NCBI GenBank assembly: GCA_001949185.1
Contig: BDGG01000009.1
Coordinates: forward strand, 369,347-433,346
Reading direction: 5' to 3'
DNA: 64,000 bases
Source: Ramazzottius varieornatus
Taxonomy: Eukaryota > Tardigrada > Eutardigrada > Parachela > Ramazzottiidae
The notes under the pieces are model-generated. The model worked only from the letters and a program-made list of their open reading frames with translations. It was not told the origin of the DNA and searched no databases. Below, one piece after another: positions 32,706-45,300 of the stretch. The first letter of the stretch is position 1; each line of letters opens with the position of its first letter. The position numbers were made by a program, and so were the translations under genes.

Positions 32706-33706
32706 ATGGAATTCTTGTTTGGAGCGCGACGTGGACAGAAGACGTTTAAGGTGGCTTTCCCCCTCTTCTGCCTGTAGACCAGTGGTTATGCCTCTAACTA
32801 TGACTTCCTTACAGCCCAAGAAAAGCATTCCTGAAGGAACCCATCGGTATGATCTGTTGAGGCATGCCTCGGCCACGCTGGGAAGTGGCGCTGATCTGCG
32901 CGAAGCTGTGCAGCTGCCTGATGGCGAAGACCTGAACGAATGGGTGGCTGTCCATATTGTCGACTTCTTCAACCAAATCTCAATGCTCTACGGTACCATC
33001 ACCGAGTTTTGTACCTCGCAACGATGTCCGTTGATGTCTGCAGGCCCCAAATACGAGTATCACTGGGCTGATGGACAAACGGTCAAGAAACCAATCAAGT
33101 GCTCCGCACCACAGGTAATGCACGTGCCTACTATCTTTGCCTGCTTTTCACGGTTTGGCCGTATGTACATGCAGGACGCAAGTGAGAGTGGTCGTTGCGT
33201 TGCGTCGGTCATGCACCTACGTACCATATATACCTGCTTCTCGCGGTTTAGCCGTATGCATGAGACGTTGTTGCACCGTTTGAAGTATGTTGCAACGTTT
33301 GAAGTATGCATGTCTACGATGCGCTCAATGTTTGAAGCTGACAGTTCTATTAACATAGTTCTTTCTGCTTTTCTGGCAGTACATCGATTACCTGATGACC
33401 TGGGTTCAGCAGCAGCTGGACGACGAAGCAATGTTTCCGTCGAAGATTGGTGTGCCTTTCCCAAAGAACTTTCTGACCAACGCCAAGACGATATTGAAGC
33501 GGCTCTTCCGGGTTTACGCCCACATCTACCATCAGCATTTACGCGATGTGATAGCCTTGGAGGAAGAAGCGCATCTCAATACGTCCTTCAAACACTTTAC
33601 CTTTTTCATCCAAGAGTTTAACCTCGTGGAGAAGAAGGAACTGGTACCACTGCAGGAGCTCATTGACGAACTGAACAATCGCGCTTCCAAAGCAGCCATC
33701 CGTTGA
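32706..33706 (+). CDS. MOB1: MOB kinase activator 1 (Hippo pathway / NDR-LATS cofactor)
   Basis: Three exons (32706-32750, 32815-33114, 33380-33706) join to 223 aa, against 216 in human MOB1A/B. It opens MEFLFGARRGQKTFK, then PKKSIPEGTHRYDLLRHASA, DLNEWVAVHIVDFFNQISML, and EFCTSQRCPLMSAGPKYEYH. These supply the zinc-ligand cysteines; the histidines are in AHIYHQH. FPSKIGVPFPKNF and SFKHFTFFIQEFNLV follow. In animals this adaptor binds phosphorylated Hippo kinases and activates LATS/NDR kinases. The first intron donor is gtggct, weak at positions +3 to +6. Intron 2 holds a diverged internal duplication instead of HP-A. Confidence 0.96.
33121..33262. repeat. Diverged tandem duplication in MOB1 intron 2
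   Basis: A segment with tttgcctgcttttcacggtt and tggccgtatg recurs about 95 bp on as acctgcttctcgcggtttag and ccgtatgcatg. gtttgaagtatg(t/c)... is also repeated just after. Confidence 0.7.
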
Positions 33707-34234
33707 ATTTGTGGCTTCCATGTCGAGAAGTAATTCTTTCTGAAATTCGCTTCCCAAATAAGTTTAGCGTTTTTATGGCCTTGTAAAAATTCCAGTCTTA
33801 TCTTGTCAACACAATCCGTTAGAAACAATCCCTTCCGTCACTCTTCAGTTTTCGAAAATACTCTTGTGATTTTTATCCGCATGTTTCATTTAATTTTTAT
33901 TTTGGCTAGCGTTCACGGGCTTTGGTTTTTACTGTTGCTGTACAGATGAAGGAGAAGACAGTTTTTTTCTACGAACGATGCAGACTCAATCGCGGCAGAA
34001 GAGCCGAACACAATCGTTATCTCAAGTGGCGCAATTTTACATCGTTGCCGGCTGGAAGTGTGCGCCACTTGGGAAAACGATCAGGTTCAAGTCATTTGTT
34101 GTTGTATGGAGCTTCTTGGATGGTGTTATCGTTTCAACTGTGGGTTGTTCTGTAGTCTAGTGCAAAGTCGCTCATCAACCCGCATTACAGAGTTTCTCGA
34201 TCCCTCCGCGTGGAGAAATAAGTGGGCTGTAGCT
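33707..34234. other. Intergenic region between convergent MOB1 and the PAN-like gene
   Basis: It contains the MOB1 3' UTR and one HP-A element; nothing else was recognised. Confidence 0.45.
34010..34101. repeat. HP-A element (intergenic)
   Basis: caatcgttatctcaagtggc ... gtgtgcgccacttgggaaaa, then cgatcaggttcaagtcattt. Confidence 0.85.
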
Positions 34235-35254
34235 CTACGAAAAGTACAAAATCTGGTCTTCGGTGGGCGACAAGAAAATGTTATCGGAAGTGTATCGCCG
34301 AGGATGGCACATGAAGGCCAGCTTTTGATAAGCCACAACTCCACATCCGGGGATGATGTGGCACAAGTCCATGCAGGTTTGTCCGTCCATGACATTATTG
34401 ATGGCCACACAGGCCGCGTTGATGCATGCCACGCCCGGACTTTGGGTGAGAGCCATGCCGGGCCAGGACGAGAATCTCTTGGAACTGTAGGCCAACAAGG
34501 AAGTGTCGGTGCTGTGCTGGTAGATCTGCGACCTGGCGGACTCGGCTGTGAAGGCCGTGCAGCCCATGGTGTTGAAGTTGTACTGGACGAAGCGACAACG
34601 AGGCACCATCTCGTAGCGCCGGCATAACTCCAGACAGGTGTGGGCATCGATGGTCTTTTGTAGGATGGTGGAGGTGGTCACGTTAGTCGTCACTGCTTCC
34701 CAACCGGACGCTTCGTATAACACCAGGTCCGACGGCTTGTCGATGGTTTGGACCGCTAATAAGCAAGTCAGAGAAGATATTCAATCTCACTCTTCGCAAA
34801 ACGGTGAAACGAAAAATGTTGAAGAATGTATTCAAGCAAGAAAATTGGGTGGCCGGCAAACACAATCTCGGGCGATTAGTATCTCAGGTGGCGCAGTTTT
34901 CCGTGTTATTTGCTGGTAACATGCGCCACTTCAGGTAACCATCGATACGAGGGCGTTTGCCGGTCTCTTAGATGAAAGACAGCTTCCGGCTTTTTCCGGT
35001 GTTTTTGTGGACTCAAAAAGCATTCCGTGGCTAAACAAAATCCTTCTCAAAGAGCCACAGAACTGACCTCCGGTTCCTGTGAAAGCCAACTGAATTCCGG
35101 GCATATCTTCCAAGATGCTTTTAGCAATGTCCCGCTTTTCCCGCTGAGCTTCCGCGGCACTTCCTGGTCCCTGCTTTTCCTCGTATGATGCTGCTTCGCG
35201 CGCCAGAAGACACGCCGCGACCATGAAGAAGGCATGCTTCATTCTCCCAACCAT
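34235..35254 (-). CDS. Secreted protein with two PAN/apple-like repeats
   Basis: Two exons (35068-35254, 34235-34755) join in phase to about 235 aa. The start at 35254 (MVGRMKHAFFMVAACLLAREA) gives a signal peptide; the Met at 35242 is equally possible. Exon 1 then has a charged linker. Exon 2 carries two Cys-rich repeats with the pattern TC-L/M-E/D-LC...C...Y...C: TCLELCRRYEMVPRCRFVQY with MGC, and TCMDLCHIIPGCGVVAYQKL with FMC. This spacing resembles PAN/apple modules, which mediate protein or carbohydrate binding outside the cell. The specific family is not recognised. The intron contains an HP-A element. Confidence 0.7.
34862..34968. repeat. HP-A element (PAN-like gene intron)
   Basis: ctcgggcgattagtatctca then ggtggcgcag ... 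catgcgccacttcaggtaac, ending gtttgccggtctct. Confidence 0.75.
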
Positions 35255-35721
35255 GGTCTTGGGACTTTCCAGTGTCAATCAATTCGAATAATATTCCCGC
35301 CAGTGATGGTCAGTGAGTAACGCAATGAGTTTCCACTTGGTATTACAAGAGAATCACTCTGTAGTGGATGGCGTTGATAACTCAGTCACGTTCAAAGCCA
35401 GTTCGCTTCCCGCTGAACTGCTTGACGTTCAGGTTTCTCGCTTCCAATCAATACGTCCAATATTCCACTTTCTTATTGCTATGTGAACGAGAAACCTCTA
35501 TCCGCCGTTCGGGATTGCGGACGAACGAAAGGTCTGCTTAGGCCTCCCGACTCTTCCGCTGGCGTTCGGCGCGGACACACCCCTGATCAGGCAGAGTACC
35601 TTCCTGTAGTTTTTAGACCCAGGCTGAATATAACGTAACATGGTTGTATGAGTATACAAAGTCAATGTCTTTGCGGTATGACGCTCAAAAGCCAAAGGTA
35701 AAAATACAGAACAAGTGTGTA
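35255..35721. other. Intergenic region between the PAN-like gene and MYBBP1A (both -)
   Basis: About 470 bp with the promoter of the PAN-like gene and the 3' UTR of the MYBBP1A-like gene. No feature was seen. Confidence 0.4.
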
Positions 35722-38700
35722 CTATTCTTCAACATCCATTACATTTTCTGCAACTACATCATTACTTTTCTTCATCTTTTTATGGCTTCTCTTCGATGTT
35801 CCCTCTTCCCCAGCCTGCGGAATCTTCTTAACCGAAGTGTTGTCGCCTTCTTCCCTCTTAACGACTCGTCCTTCGAGTGTCTGACGGAAGAGGATGAGGA
35901 CCTTCCTGGTCGACTTTGCGGCTTTGGCGTCCAGCTTCTTGTCCAGCAGTGCTTCCATCACGCGGGCCATTTCTTTCGTATCCCACAGTTCTTCAATGGG
36001 TTTGAACGAGGCTTCGTTCTGCTTAGTCTGCTTCCTGTGCTTCAAGACCAGGAAGCGACCGTAGTCACACACTTCCTCCAGTAGCTTCTTTACCCTTATC
36101 GGTCCTGCAAAATGCAACAGCTAAACACGGAAAAGACTTTGCCACAATGTGATCAGTCCACGCAAGCCAAATGCAATTCCAGACACCGGTGGAGATAATT
36201 TGGGACATCGGCGAATGAATTCACCCAGATCGTTTGCACGAGTGGCGGCGCATGTCATAACCCAATAACAAGGATAACGTGCGCCACTCTTTTCGACCCT
36301 CGAGTTCCACGCCATTTTTCTACGAACTAGCAAGACAAGAGGGAACAGGGAACCGACCTGTCCGATTTTTCGATATCTTGTAGAATTTCGTAGAAAAAGG
36401 GTAAAAGTTCAGTAAAACTGCGTGTTTGTCGTTTTACAACAATATCACTATTTTTTCACAATGACTTACCGTGGTGGTCCAGTGTCCTCTTGAGCGTCGT
36501 CAGCAGTGCTTGTCCGGCCGAAGTGACGAGCTGCTGGGATTCTTGTGGATTGATGGGTGTTGGGCCCTTGGTCCGCATGACACTCCTGGCCACTTGGCAC
36601 AGCTGCACCTGTCTGATGGGCGGGTACTTTCGCGACATCTTCTGGCCATCCAGCGTCTTGACGTCTCCTTCCTCTTCCTCATCGTCCTTGGGCGGTTTCC
36701 CTGCGTCTTTGGCAGCCTTTAGCACGAGCTCGTCCGAGAAGATGATGTCGTTCACGTCGGGCAGCAAGACGAAACCGACACTGGAACCATGACATAACAC
36801 AACCATGGCATAACATATCACTTTGTTATATCACCGTCTTACTGAACAGCGAACTCACTTGGTCAGAAGATGGTTCCATAAGATGTGGCCAAAAGTGCAG
36901 CATCGTTTCCCTGCGAACGACTGCAGCTGGGGAACGTAGAAAGTGCGCAGAAGTCTGGTCCGTTCGTCAGGAGGAAGGTCCGTCATCAAGAGGGAAAGAA
37001 TGCGCTGCGCGAAGAGGACGGCCTCGGTGCACTGCTGATGCAGCTTCAAGGAATGGACTTTGCTCGTTTCCTCGATCAGCTGACTCATCTGACCCATCAC
37101 TTCGTCTATCGTTAAACTTTTCCTGATCTGAAAGGTGGAAAAAGTTAGGAAAGTTCCGCGGAAAAGAGCAATCTTATCGTTACTTTATCTGCTTCGAATT
37201 TCCGACGGTATTTCGTCAAGTGGAGAATCTTTCCACAGGCATCGACCAGCAGGGTCTGCTTCTGTCGTTGGCTGTGCTTCACTTTCTGGTTGGCTAGCTT
37301 CACCAGCACACCGACAAAGGCCAGGAGGAGAGCGTCGTCTGCCTCGGCGTATGCGAACCAGGACATTATTAGACGCAGAGCTCTCATCTGTACATCCGCT
37401 TCGCCCGAGGCTCCATTACCACCCTTCTCATTCTTCCGCGCTCTCATCATGTTGGAAAAGACCTGCAACAGCAAATCTTTAATAATTCGGAACGACGAGG
37501 CACAAGATAGAAACTCAGCAGTGGAACGGGGTTATTGGGATAGTCAGCAAACGAACCCAAAAAGATTTTTTTTCGAAGTGGCGCACGCTGAGGATGTTAT
37601 CGGGTCACAGCGTGCGCCAATTGGGAAAACGACCTTATCGAGTTTGTTAGTCGACTTCATTTTACCATTCTGCAACGAAAACGCTGACAAGGACGTGCCC
37701 GGCTTAGACTTGATGGGTGTTTTCTTGTAAGAAAAAGGCGAGATTCACTCAACACAAAAAGGATTCCGCTAGACAGGAAAGCTACCTTACCTCGTCGAGT
37801 TGGAACATGGCTTCGTCGTCCAGGTCAGGTTCACTTTCCACTTCCTCATCGTGACCATTAACGGGCATCTTGGCTACACCGGGAAGGAGGTTCAGAGCCG
37901 CTTTCTGTCGAGCCACCTCTTCGTTCTCCTGTGTATTCTCCTCATGTTCCTCCTCTACGTCGCTCCATTCGTCCTCATTCTCATCTTCGTCTTCACTCTC
38001 AAACTCGATGGCCTCGCCTTCTTCGTTATCGTCCCCATCGTCATTCTCCGTTTCCACCTGTCAATCAAACAGCAATACACACTTGACTTTTCTTCTCACC
38101 ATGTACTTGTAACGTGCAAAAACGGGACGTCGGCCAACGAAGTCACCCAGATCAATTTCTCAAGTGGCGCACATTCTCGTTGTTATTGGACTGGAGCGTG
38201 CGCCGCTTGGGAAATGTTCTCGGTGATTTCATTTGCCGACGTCCCAATTTCGCTTTCATTTCGCAAAGTTAAAAACTTGGCTCAGCGGCCTCAACCTAAT
38301 TATTGCTAGTGGTCTTACCAGCGTGAAGAGTTGAGTAACGGCTTCGTGATCCAAGAAGGGGCATATGGCTTTGAAGAGGAGTTCGACGGTGCCGAACATG
38401 TGTCGTTCTACTGCCAGCAGACTGAGAAGAAGAGTCAGAAGGCGGCCAGCAGCCTTCTGATCCGTCAAGCTTCCGCCCTGCTTCTTCAGGTCTTTCAGCA
38501 GGCTGCTCACTTCTTGCAACATTTCTTCGGCCAAGACCGGCTTGACTTTTAGCCAGAGCGCTGACACCGTCGTCGTCAGCAGTTCCAAGGCCCGCTTGAT
38601 CCTTGGTCCCAACTCCAACTTTGCCAGCTGAAACCATACCACACAATGAAGCTACCCTCCAAACAGAAACAAGGCTTTAGCACCATAAACATAACGTGTG

Positions 38701-41559
38701 GGGACTCGCCGAACAAACTCGTCAAGACTGCTCACTCAAGTGACGCACGTTCCCAGTGTGTACTGGCAGATAGAGTGCGCCACTTGGAGAAAACGATTCT
38801 GTCAACTCTGTTTGCCCAGGTTCCATGGCGCACGCTTTCAGCCAAGAATACTAAAAATGTATGCCACTAGGAAAACCGCTTGTACTTTGTCGAAAAACGA
38901 GCTTGGCGAAAACGAATCAACGTACCTGTTTGCTCAAAGAGGCGCTCTTCTCGTTGGCATCGTTGGTCTTCTGTCGTTGTCGATCGCTTTCGTCATCGGC
39001 GTGATCTACGCCATTAACTTGGGCGGGGGAAGAGGCTAACGCTTTCATAACGGCTAGCTTGATGGCCACTTCCTTGTCCACTTCCTCCATATTCAGCAGC
39101 GCTGACTTACGGTTAAACTGCTCCAGCGACGAAGCCGACAGAAACTTCATCAAGGCCTTGGACGACATGGCTGCTTTGTCCTGTCCCGCACTAAAAACTA
39201 CAGGGAAAAAACGAACTTATTAATACTGATACCAATTAGAAAGAGCTTGAGAAACTTCAGTAGGTACTGCGGAACGATTTTGCACGTTCAGCGCATTTTG
39301 CTTTTTCTCCACCATCATTCTGACAAGGCAATGCTCGGCCCAGCCTTGACATGGAGCTTCGCAGGAAAATGGCGGAACAAACGCAGCGCCAGATAAACAC
39401 TGCACAGGAATTCTTGTCACTGAACCATGCTTCTTACCTTCTTGACCGAAGAAGGCAATCAGTTTGGAGAATGTCTGGACATCTTGGGGTGTCTTGACTT
39501 TATCCTTCAGGACGTTCTCCAACACCGCCATGATGTGTTTCTTCTCACCGGTCACGTTCTTGACCAGCGCCACCAGCGTCTCGCTGGCTCTGGCTGCCAG
39601 ACCGGCATCCACCCGGTACAGCAACGTGCTGACAAAGCTACTCCACACCTTGTTGTACAGCACGCTCTTATCCGCCAGTAAACCTGTCAACACCTGCAAG
39701 AATACCATCTTGAGAGAAAATGATACGATAAATAGGAAAAGCGAAGCAAAGGACTCACTCTGTTGATGCAGTCTTGGTCGCGGGTTAACTTCAGCGCATT
39801 CTGCACTAGTGTGACCGCCTGGGTGGCGCTGGCGTGGATAGCTTTCAGGCCCTCCGTTTCGTTCTTGCGGTCCGTTACGGCATTCCTCAGCAGTGCATTG
39901 AGGAACTTGCTGGTCACAATGGCCAGAATCTGCTTGCTGTCCGTAATGCCGCCTGTAAACACCATCAAAACCAGTAAGAGTAAGCTCACAGAGACTATGA
40001 GTGGGACCAACATTAGGTTACCGGTTGTGCTTTGCAGAAGAAAAGGTACCACGTCGAAGGGTATCTTGCCTTTCCACGGTGTCGATTCGGCGACCGAGAG
40101 GTCGATGAAGTGCGCCCAGAAAACGGGGAAGGTGGCTGGACGAGCTTGGAAAGCTTTGGCGAAAGCTACGACAGCCGGATGAAGGAAGCGGGTCGATGTG
40201 GTGAAGAGCAGCTGAGAGATGGCTTCCGCATTCTTCTGATCCAGCAAGTCGGCTGTGTCTAGACTCTGCTTGAATACCGACTTCATCACATCCTGTCAAG
40301 CACATGCGAATAAACACCATTTAGAATGAATACTACCAAGTACGAAGATCAAAGCCCAACCCGGTAGGTGGCAAACGAACTCAGTGTAAGTGGCTGAAGA
40401 CATGCACCAGGTGAAAAAACTCAACAGGCCTGTTTACCCAAGTGGCGCACGACCACGATGATATTGGCTGGGAGAGTGCGCCACTCGGGAAAACGGTCTT
40501 GTCGAGTCCGAAATCCTGATTAGCAAGTTTACCTTATGGTGCTGCGAAGTCTGCAGAAGGAGCAACAAACCATCCAAATCCAGCTCGCTGAACTTTCTTC
40601 CCAGATGTCCTTTCAGCTGAGGTAGCACGGAACGTTCGAAGCCGTCTGTCGGAACCTGGCAAGCCAAAACACAAAATGATCAAAAACCGGGGACAAATCT
40701 GCACCTTCTCTATGGATAAAACCTTTTGAACGATCTGGTTGAGGATTTCGTGCACGGCGGCACGCAAATAAGTTTTTTCCTTCTCGAGCCTGAGCAAAAT
40801 GTCCATAATAGTGCGGATGTGAGCGCCGCTGATACTCTGCAGGCGCCCACTGTTGATCAGCGCCATAATGACTGTCAACTGGCCCACCGCCATCGTCTTC
40901 ATATCATGTGAACTGGTGATTTTCAAACTCTGCTCCATCTCCAGTAAAACTTTCGAGTTCTTCAACGCAGGAAACTCCTGCAGGAGCTACAAAATCACAT
41001 CACATCAGCTGTTCAGTAATGGCACGAAACCAGTTCGGAACGTACCACTGTCAAAGCTGCTCCGAATCCCCATCGTACACCTTTCCGATTCGACCCTAAT
41101 CCTCGAACTAACCGGGCCAACGTGTACTCCAGACATCTAGTTCCGTCAGAATCCTGGAAACACAGAGCAAATGCGCTCGAGATAACCCATTTTTACGTTG
41201 ATGTCGATTTCGCAATCGGCCGCAGAAACGTCATGGCGTGCCATAACTCGTCCTCCACTCTGATCTATCGCATGCCGCAGGGCCACGTCCGAATTTTCAA
41301 ATAGTCAGCATTATACTTGAAACGTTACCTCGTCACCGGCTTGCTCAGATTTTTGTCCGAGACCGCCATCATGCATCTCTCTATGCAGTTCCGAGATCAA
41401 CTTAGTTGTAGCATCAATCTGTTTGGACTGGTTGAGCTCGGCTAAGTCCCAAAACAGATCGAGGATAGGCTGGGACAGTGGCAGAGAAGGCTTCTTCGAC
41501 GGAGCTGTTTCCGTCTCGGCGTCGTTGCCCCTCTTCTTCAGTTGAGCTTCCGTTCCCAT
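35722..41559 (-). CDS. MYBBP1A: MYBBP1A / DNA polymerase V (Pol5)-like nucleolar protein
   Basis: Fourteen exons join in phase to 1184 aa (human MYBBP1A about 1330, yeast Pol5 about 1020): 41329-41559, 41046-41153, 40705-40986, 40533-40655, 40022-40292, 39759-39952, 39438-39693, 38926-39197, 38319-38627, 37791-38057, 37184-37462, 36859-37127, 36470-36780, 35722-36104. Conserved points are DGTRCLEYTLARLVRGLGSN with RKGVRWGFGAALT near the start, repeated helical (HEAT-like) segments, and an extremely acidic mid-region (FESEDEDENEDEWSDVEEEH) followed by DDEAMFQLDE. The C-terminal tail is basic (KRSHKKMKKS). Members act in the nucleolus in rRNA transcription and ribosome biogenesis, not as DNA polymerases. 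Five introns carry HP-A or HP-B elements. One 69-nt intron (39953-40021) is open in frame and could be retained. Confidence 0.88.
36206..36298. repeat. HP-A element (MYBBP1A intron 13)
   Basis: The left terminus gggacatcggcgaatgaatt is followed by cacccagatcgtttgcacga, gtggcggcgcatg ... cgtgcgccactct. Confidence 0.8.
36311..36404. repeat. HP-B foldback element (MYBBP1A intron 13)
   Basis: ccatttttctacgaa pairs with ttcgtagaaaaaggg across about 65 nt. It adjoins the HP-A copy. Confidence 0.8.
37561..37653. repeat. HP-A element (MYBBP1A intron 10)
   Basis: tttttttcgaagtggcgcac ... gcgtgcgccaattgggaaaa, then cgaccttatcgagtttgtta. Confidence 0.85.
37665..37742. repeat. HP-B element (MYBBP1A intron 10)
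   Basis: ttctgcaacgaaaacg with centre aaggacgtgcccggcttaga and right arm cttgtaagaaaaaggcga. It directly follows HP-A, as in MOSMO intron 2. Confidence 0.65.
38124..38245. repeat. HP-A element, near full length (MYBBP1A intron 9)
   Basis: This copy shows both ends: gggacgtcggccaacgaagt at left and catttgccgacgtccc at right, 122 bp in all, with the inner arms aagtggcgcac / gtgcgccgctt. It is a good reference copy for the family. Confidence 0.9.
38700..38880. repeat. HP-A element, two units (MYBBP1A intron 8)
   Basis: Unit 1 is cgtcaagactgctcactcaa and gtgacgcacg ... gtgcgccacttggagaaaac. Unit 2 is the partial catggcgcacg ... gtatgccactaggaaaac. Confidence 0.8.
39298..39384. repeat. HP-B element (MYBBP1A intron 7)
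   Basis: ttttgctttttctccacc ... gcaatgctcggcccagcctt ... cgcaggaaaatggcggaac. Confidence 0.7.
40372..40512. repeat. HP-A element (MYBBP1A intron 4)
   Basis: A core unit cccaagtggcgcacg ... gagtgcgccactcgggaaaa and cggtcttgtcgagtccg, preceded by a decayed half unit (gtaagtggctgaagacatgc). Confidence 0.8.
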
Positions 41560-42355
41560 TCCTCCTGCTGCTTCACGTCTTTCGTGATGAATCTCGTCCA
41601 GTTAGTATACTTAGTAAGACAACGAACACCACCACAAGAAAGAAACGCGCGGATTACTACTCGAACGGAAAACATCAAAAACTGGAAAAGAAATTGGCAA
41701 GCCGAAGAATCAACAATGTCAGAATTTCCCCAGCAGACAGATTTCGTCATCAAACACGTCCTGCGCAGACCGCCGAACTCGTCTGTTCTTCGAATGTTTG
41801 TAAATTCAGTTCACTGCATTGACTGGCAAGTCCAGCTTCCGCGGATGCAGAATGCGTTCAAAGTTGTTCAGTTCAAATAAAAATTCCGAGAGGAAGTGGG
41901 GAGTGGTAGACAGCGACTGGGTATGCGGACGGGAATACCCGTCAAGACCGGAGAACTTGCAAAAACCCAAGAATTGTGAGTGTTTAGACCGTGGGCCGGT
42001 GGCATAGGCAAAGACGTTATTCAACTGGCCATATCAGCGCCAGCTATGCGTACCGTATTTTGAAGGACGTTCATACTATCACTACGTATACAAGATACAA
42101 ACATCTTATTCGAACTGGACCAGAAAAACTAATAAAATCTGAAAATCGATGTGGCACATAAAAGAAAAACCGTAAGAAATAGAGGAACTACTTCGTGAAT
42201 AATTTAGCAATAAATATGGAAAATCGGAAGAAATCAGTGAGAATCAGTGTGCAGACCACGAACCATCATCCAGAAAAAGGAGAACGAAGAAAATTGTCCG
42301 GGACAGCTATCACAACTGGGGAGTAGTCGTAGTTCAGTACACAGTACAAAAGCTT
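41560..42355. other. Intergenic region between MYBBP1A and TPST (both -)
   Basis: AT-richer sequence containing the presumed MYBBP1A promoter and TPST 3' UTR. Plus-strand frames at 41478-41880 overlap the MYBBP1A first exon and its upstream region, and have no family support. Confidence 0.4.
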
Positions 42356-45300
42356 TCAGGAAGGGCTGTCCTTGTTCTGCTCTAACTCCGGTGGCGGCTG
42401 AAGGTCCTTGGCCGCTAGCTCGATCAGCATCCTGGCGGCCTCTGAGTCGGGAGCCACCACCTTCTTGCCCTTCTCCAGCCAGAGGTCTTGCTGAGCATGG
42501 ATGGACTTGGTGTTGTTGATGACAGACCCGTCGGGTGTGCCGTAGTTGGCTGAGGTGGAGTAGGGATCATAGCCTAGGCGTTGAAGCATGGGTGCCAGGG
42601 TGGCCATATCGTTGAGGACGTCCTGCGGGATACTGCCCACCCATTTGCCCAGAGCGTCAACGTTGACTGGCTTGATGACTTGGTCCGACGAACGTTCCAC
42701 ACTACGAAAGAAGACCAACCGTTATTGAACAAACATTCGCATACGAAAAACCTCACAAACGCGGCCTTCGGATTATCATCATTCATTTTTGCGTAGACAA
42801 TACCAACCGTGGGAGAATATTGTGCGCAACAGTTACTTCTGCCCTTTTTCTACGATGTAACCGTTAACTGTCACGGCCGTGCTCGGCACAGACTTGACAG
42901 GCATCACCGTAGAAAGAGGCCAGAATGAGTCGTCCCACACTGGCTGCTGAATTATCCAACGGGGACGTCAACTGAAGTAAATAATTTCTGCTCAAAGGGT
43001 GATTGACTTATGGGGACAGTGTGTACTCTAGGACTAAGTTTTGACGAAACATGCAGAGGGAGAAGGAAGACGCAGTTACTTACTTGGACAGTGCAACACC
43101 TCCGGGTTTGCCCACCATGTCTTCGTGATGAAGCATGACATCGTCCCAAGGCAATGCCAGGAAGGTGGAAATGCGTTGTAGCCAGACTTTGGGATGAAGG
43201 ACCAATTGCTCGTAGTAGACCAGCATGCATCGATCAGGCCCCACTTGCCGACACTGCGCAAACATCAGCTCCATGGCTGAATTCCACTTCTCCATGCATT
43301 CCCTACAAGAGCCGGATAAGATCACATGGAGCATGAGGCTCACTATTCTAAAGGAAAATACTGCTGATACTGGTACCGATAACTGTCCAACTTGAAGCCG
43401 GTAATGGTGATCTTTCGGGAAATGATGGAGTGGACGGTGGCGCGACCGTCGCGAACCATAAAGAGAAACTTGGCGTTAGGGAAGAGCTCCGACAAGTAGG
43501 CAGCACTCTTCATGGTGAAGGGGTCCTTGTTGCAGAAGCGCTCGGCTGGATCTCCGTGACGCACAATAACCTACCGACGCAAACCCAAATCAACCCAACA
43601 TTTTTATTTTAATATAGTATCATGTGACTTTATATGGAAGCTCAGCGAATAATCTCGACAAGACCATTTTTTTCAAATGGCGCACGACTGCAGCCAGTAA
43701 CTCTGACAACGTGCACCACTGCGAACGACAAACTCGACAAGATTGTTCTTTCAAGTGGTGCACGCATCGGGTCAGTAACACAGTCAAAGTGCGCCACTTC
43801 GAATGGCGAATTTTTAGAGCTTGCTTGACTAGGTCCCATACTTTCTTCATAGTCTTTCCCTTTACTCAGAATTTTTCCCTTCGTTCCAGACTTTGATTTA
43901 TGAGAATACGATTCTGTATCAGTGTCACCGCGCCATCTCGCCTTCACGTATTTTCTTCGATTGCATGCCGACAATTGAAAGTTCATCACGTCCGGTATGG
44001 CAACTGTATCGCACAGCAGGACAGGGTAAAGCTTTCGTTGAATACCGTCTCCTGGCTCTTGGTTTATTGAACGCGATAAGGAACACATGCAATATTTTAT
44101 AGCGCAGCATGTATTAATGGCTTTTCTTGCGGGTGTTAAGTGGCTTTACGGGAAGCACAACCGATGGCATAAAGCACCCATAAAGTGATGAGAATCGATC
44201 ATCTACGCCAAGAGAGGGGAATATCCCATCATCCCTCGACTTATTGTCGTAAGCATCACTATTATCCGTGTTTAACAAGGCCTAAAACGCAACAGTAGCG
44301 CCATGAATCAATAGGCAGCTCTTACATCTTCATCTTATTACGTTTTTCGTCCATCCCGCTACACTTCACTTCACCCTTCCACAACTGTCAAGCTTTGTGA
44401 ATTGTGACGGGACATACATGCACAAGAAACCCTTCGGATGAGTTCGATGGGTTATTATTATATTACACGAGTTATGAGCTTGGTGTCAACATGGCTCCAT
44501 GCATTACTGCACGAACGCCAACTTGGTTTGGCTTCTTTGATGTCTTCCCACATGACAGTTTGCGACAACATCGGCCATGTTTGCTCAAGCAACATCTCTT
44601 TCTTGTATCAATGTATTTCCACCAACGTCCGCGGCATTGTTGCTGTAAGGCGGACATTCACCGGTCTCCTCTTTCGCACAAGTTTCGCCCATACTACCGG
44701 ATTGAAAAGTAACTTTGCCCTTTTCCTATGAGATACCAAGGTCATGCCTAGCACGGACTTGGCAGGATTGTACGTAGAAAAAGGGCAAAACTGAACACCT
44801 GTCAAGGGCGTGCTCGGCACAACCTTGACAAGCAGTTTCGTTGAAAACGAACGAGCCTATCTCAAAATCTTTCCGCGGCTGGAAAACACATAGGAGAGAA
44901 GAATAGACATATAAAGTGAATTTTATTGTGAAGTATACTGGTACCTCTAGAATGAAAGCAGCAAAGGCCGGGTTGATCACATCGTCCGTGACGCCGGCAC
45001 TGTGAAGACGGCGCATTTCCTTGTCGGACTTGAGCCACATTTGGCGCAGGGCTAGAAGACGGGGAATGACGCGCGTTTCCTCCCCGCAACGGACCGCGGG
45101 ATGAGCGTCCAGCATGGCCCGCATCAACGTTGTGCCTGCAAGCAGAAGCAAGTAAATGACATATGCTAATCCAATTAGCGGCTCTTTCATCAAATGAAAT
45201 AGATCTTTGATGGCACCAGAGCAGAAAAGACAACTCACTTCATTCGTGCTGGGCATAAAAGGGTCTTCAACCATTCGCTCAGCACCAAAACCCTGCTCTA

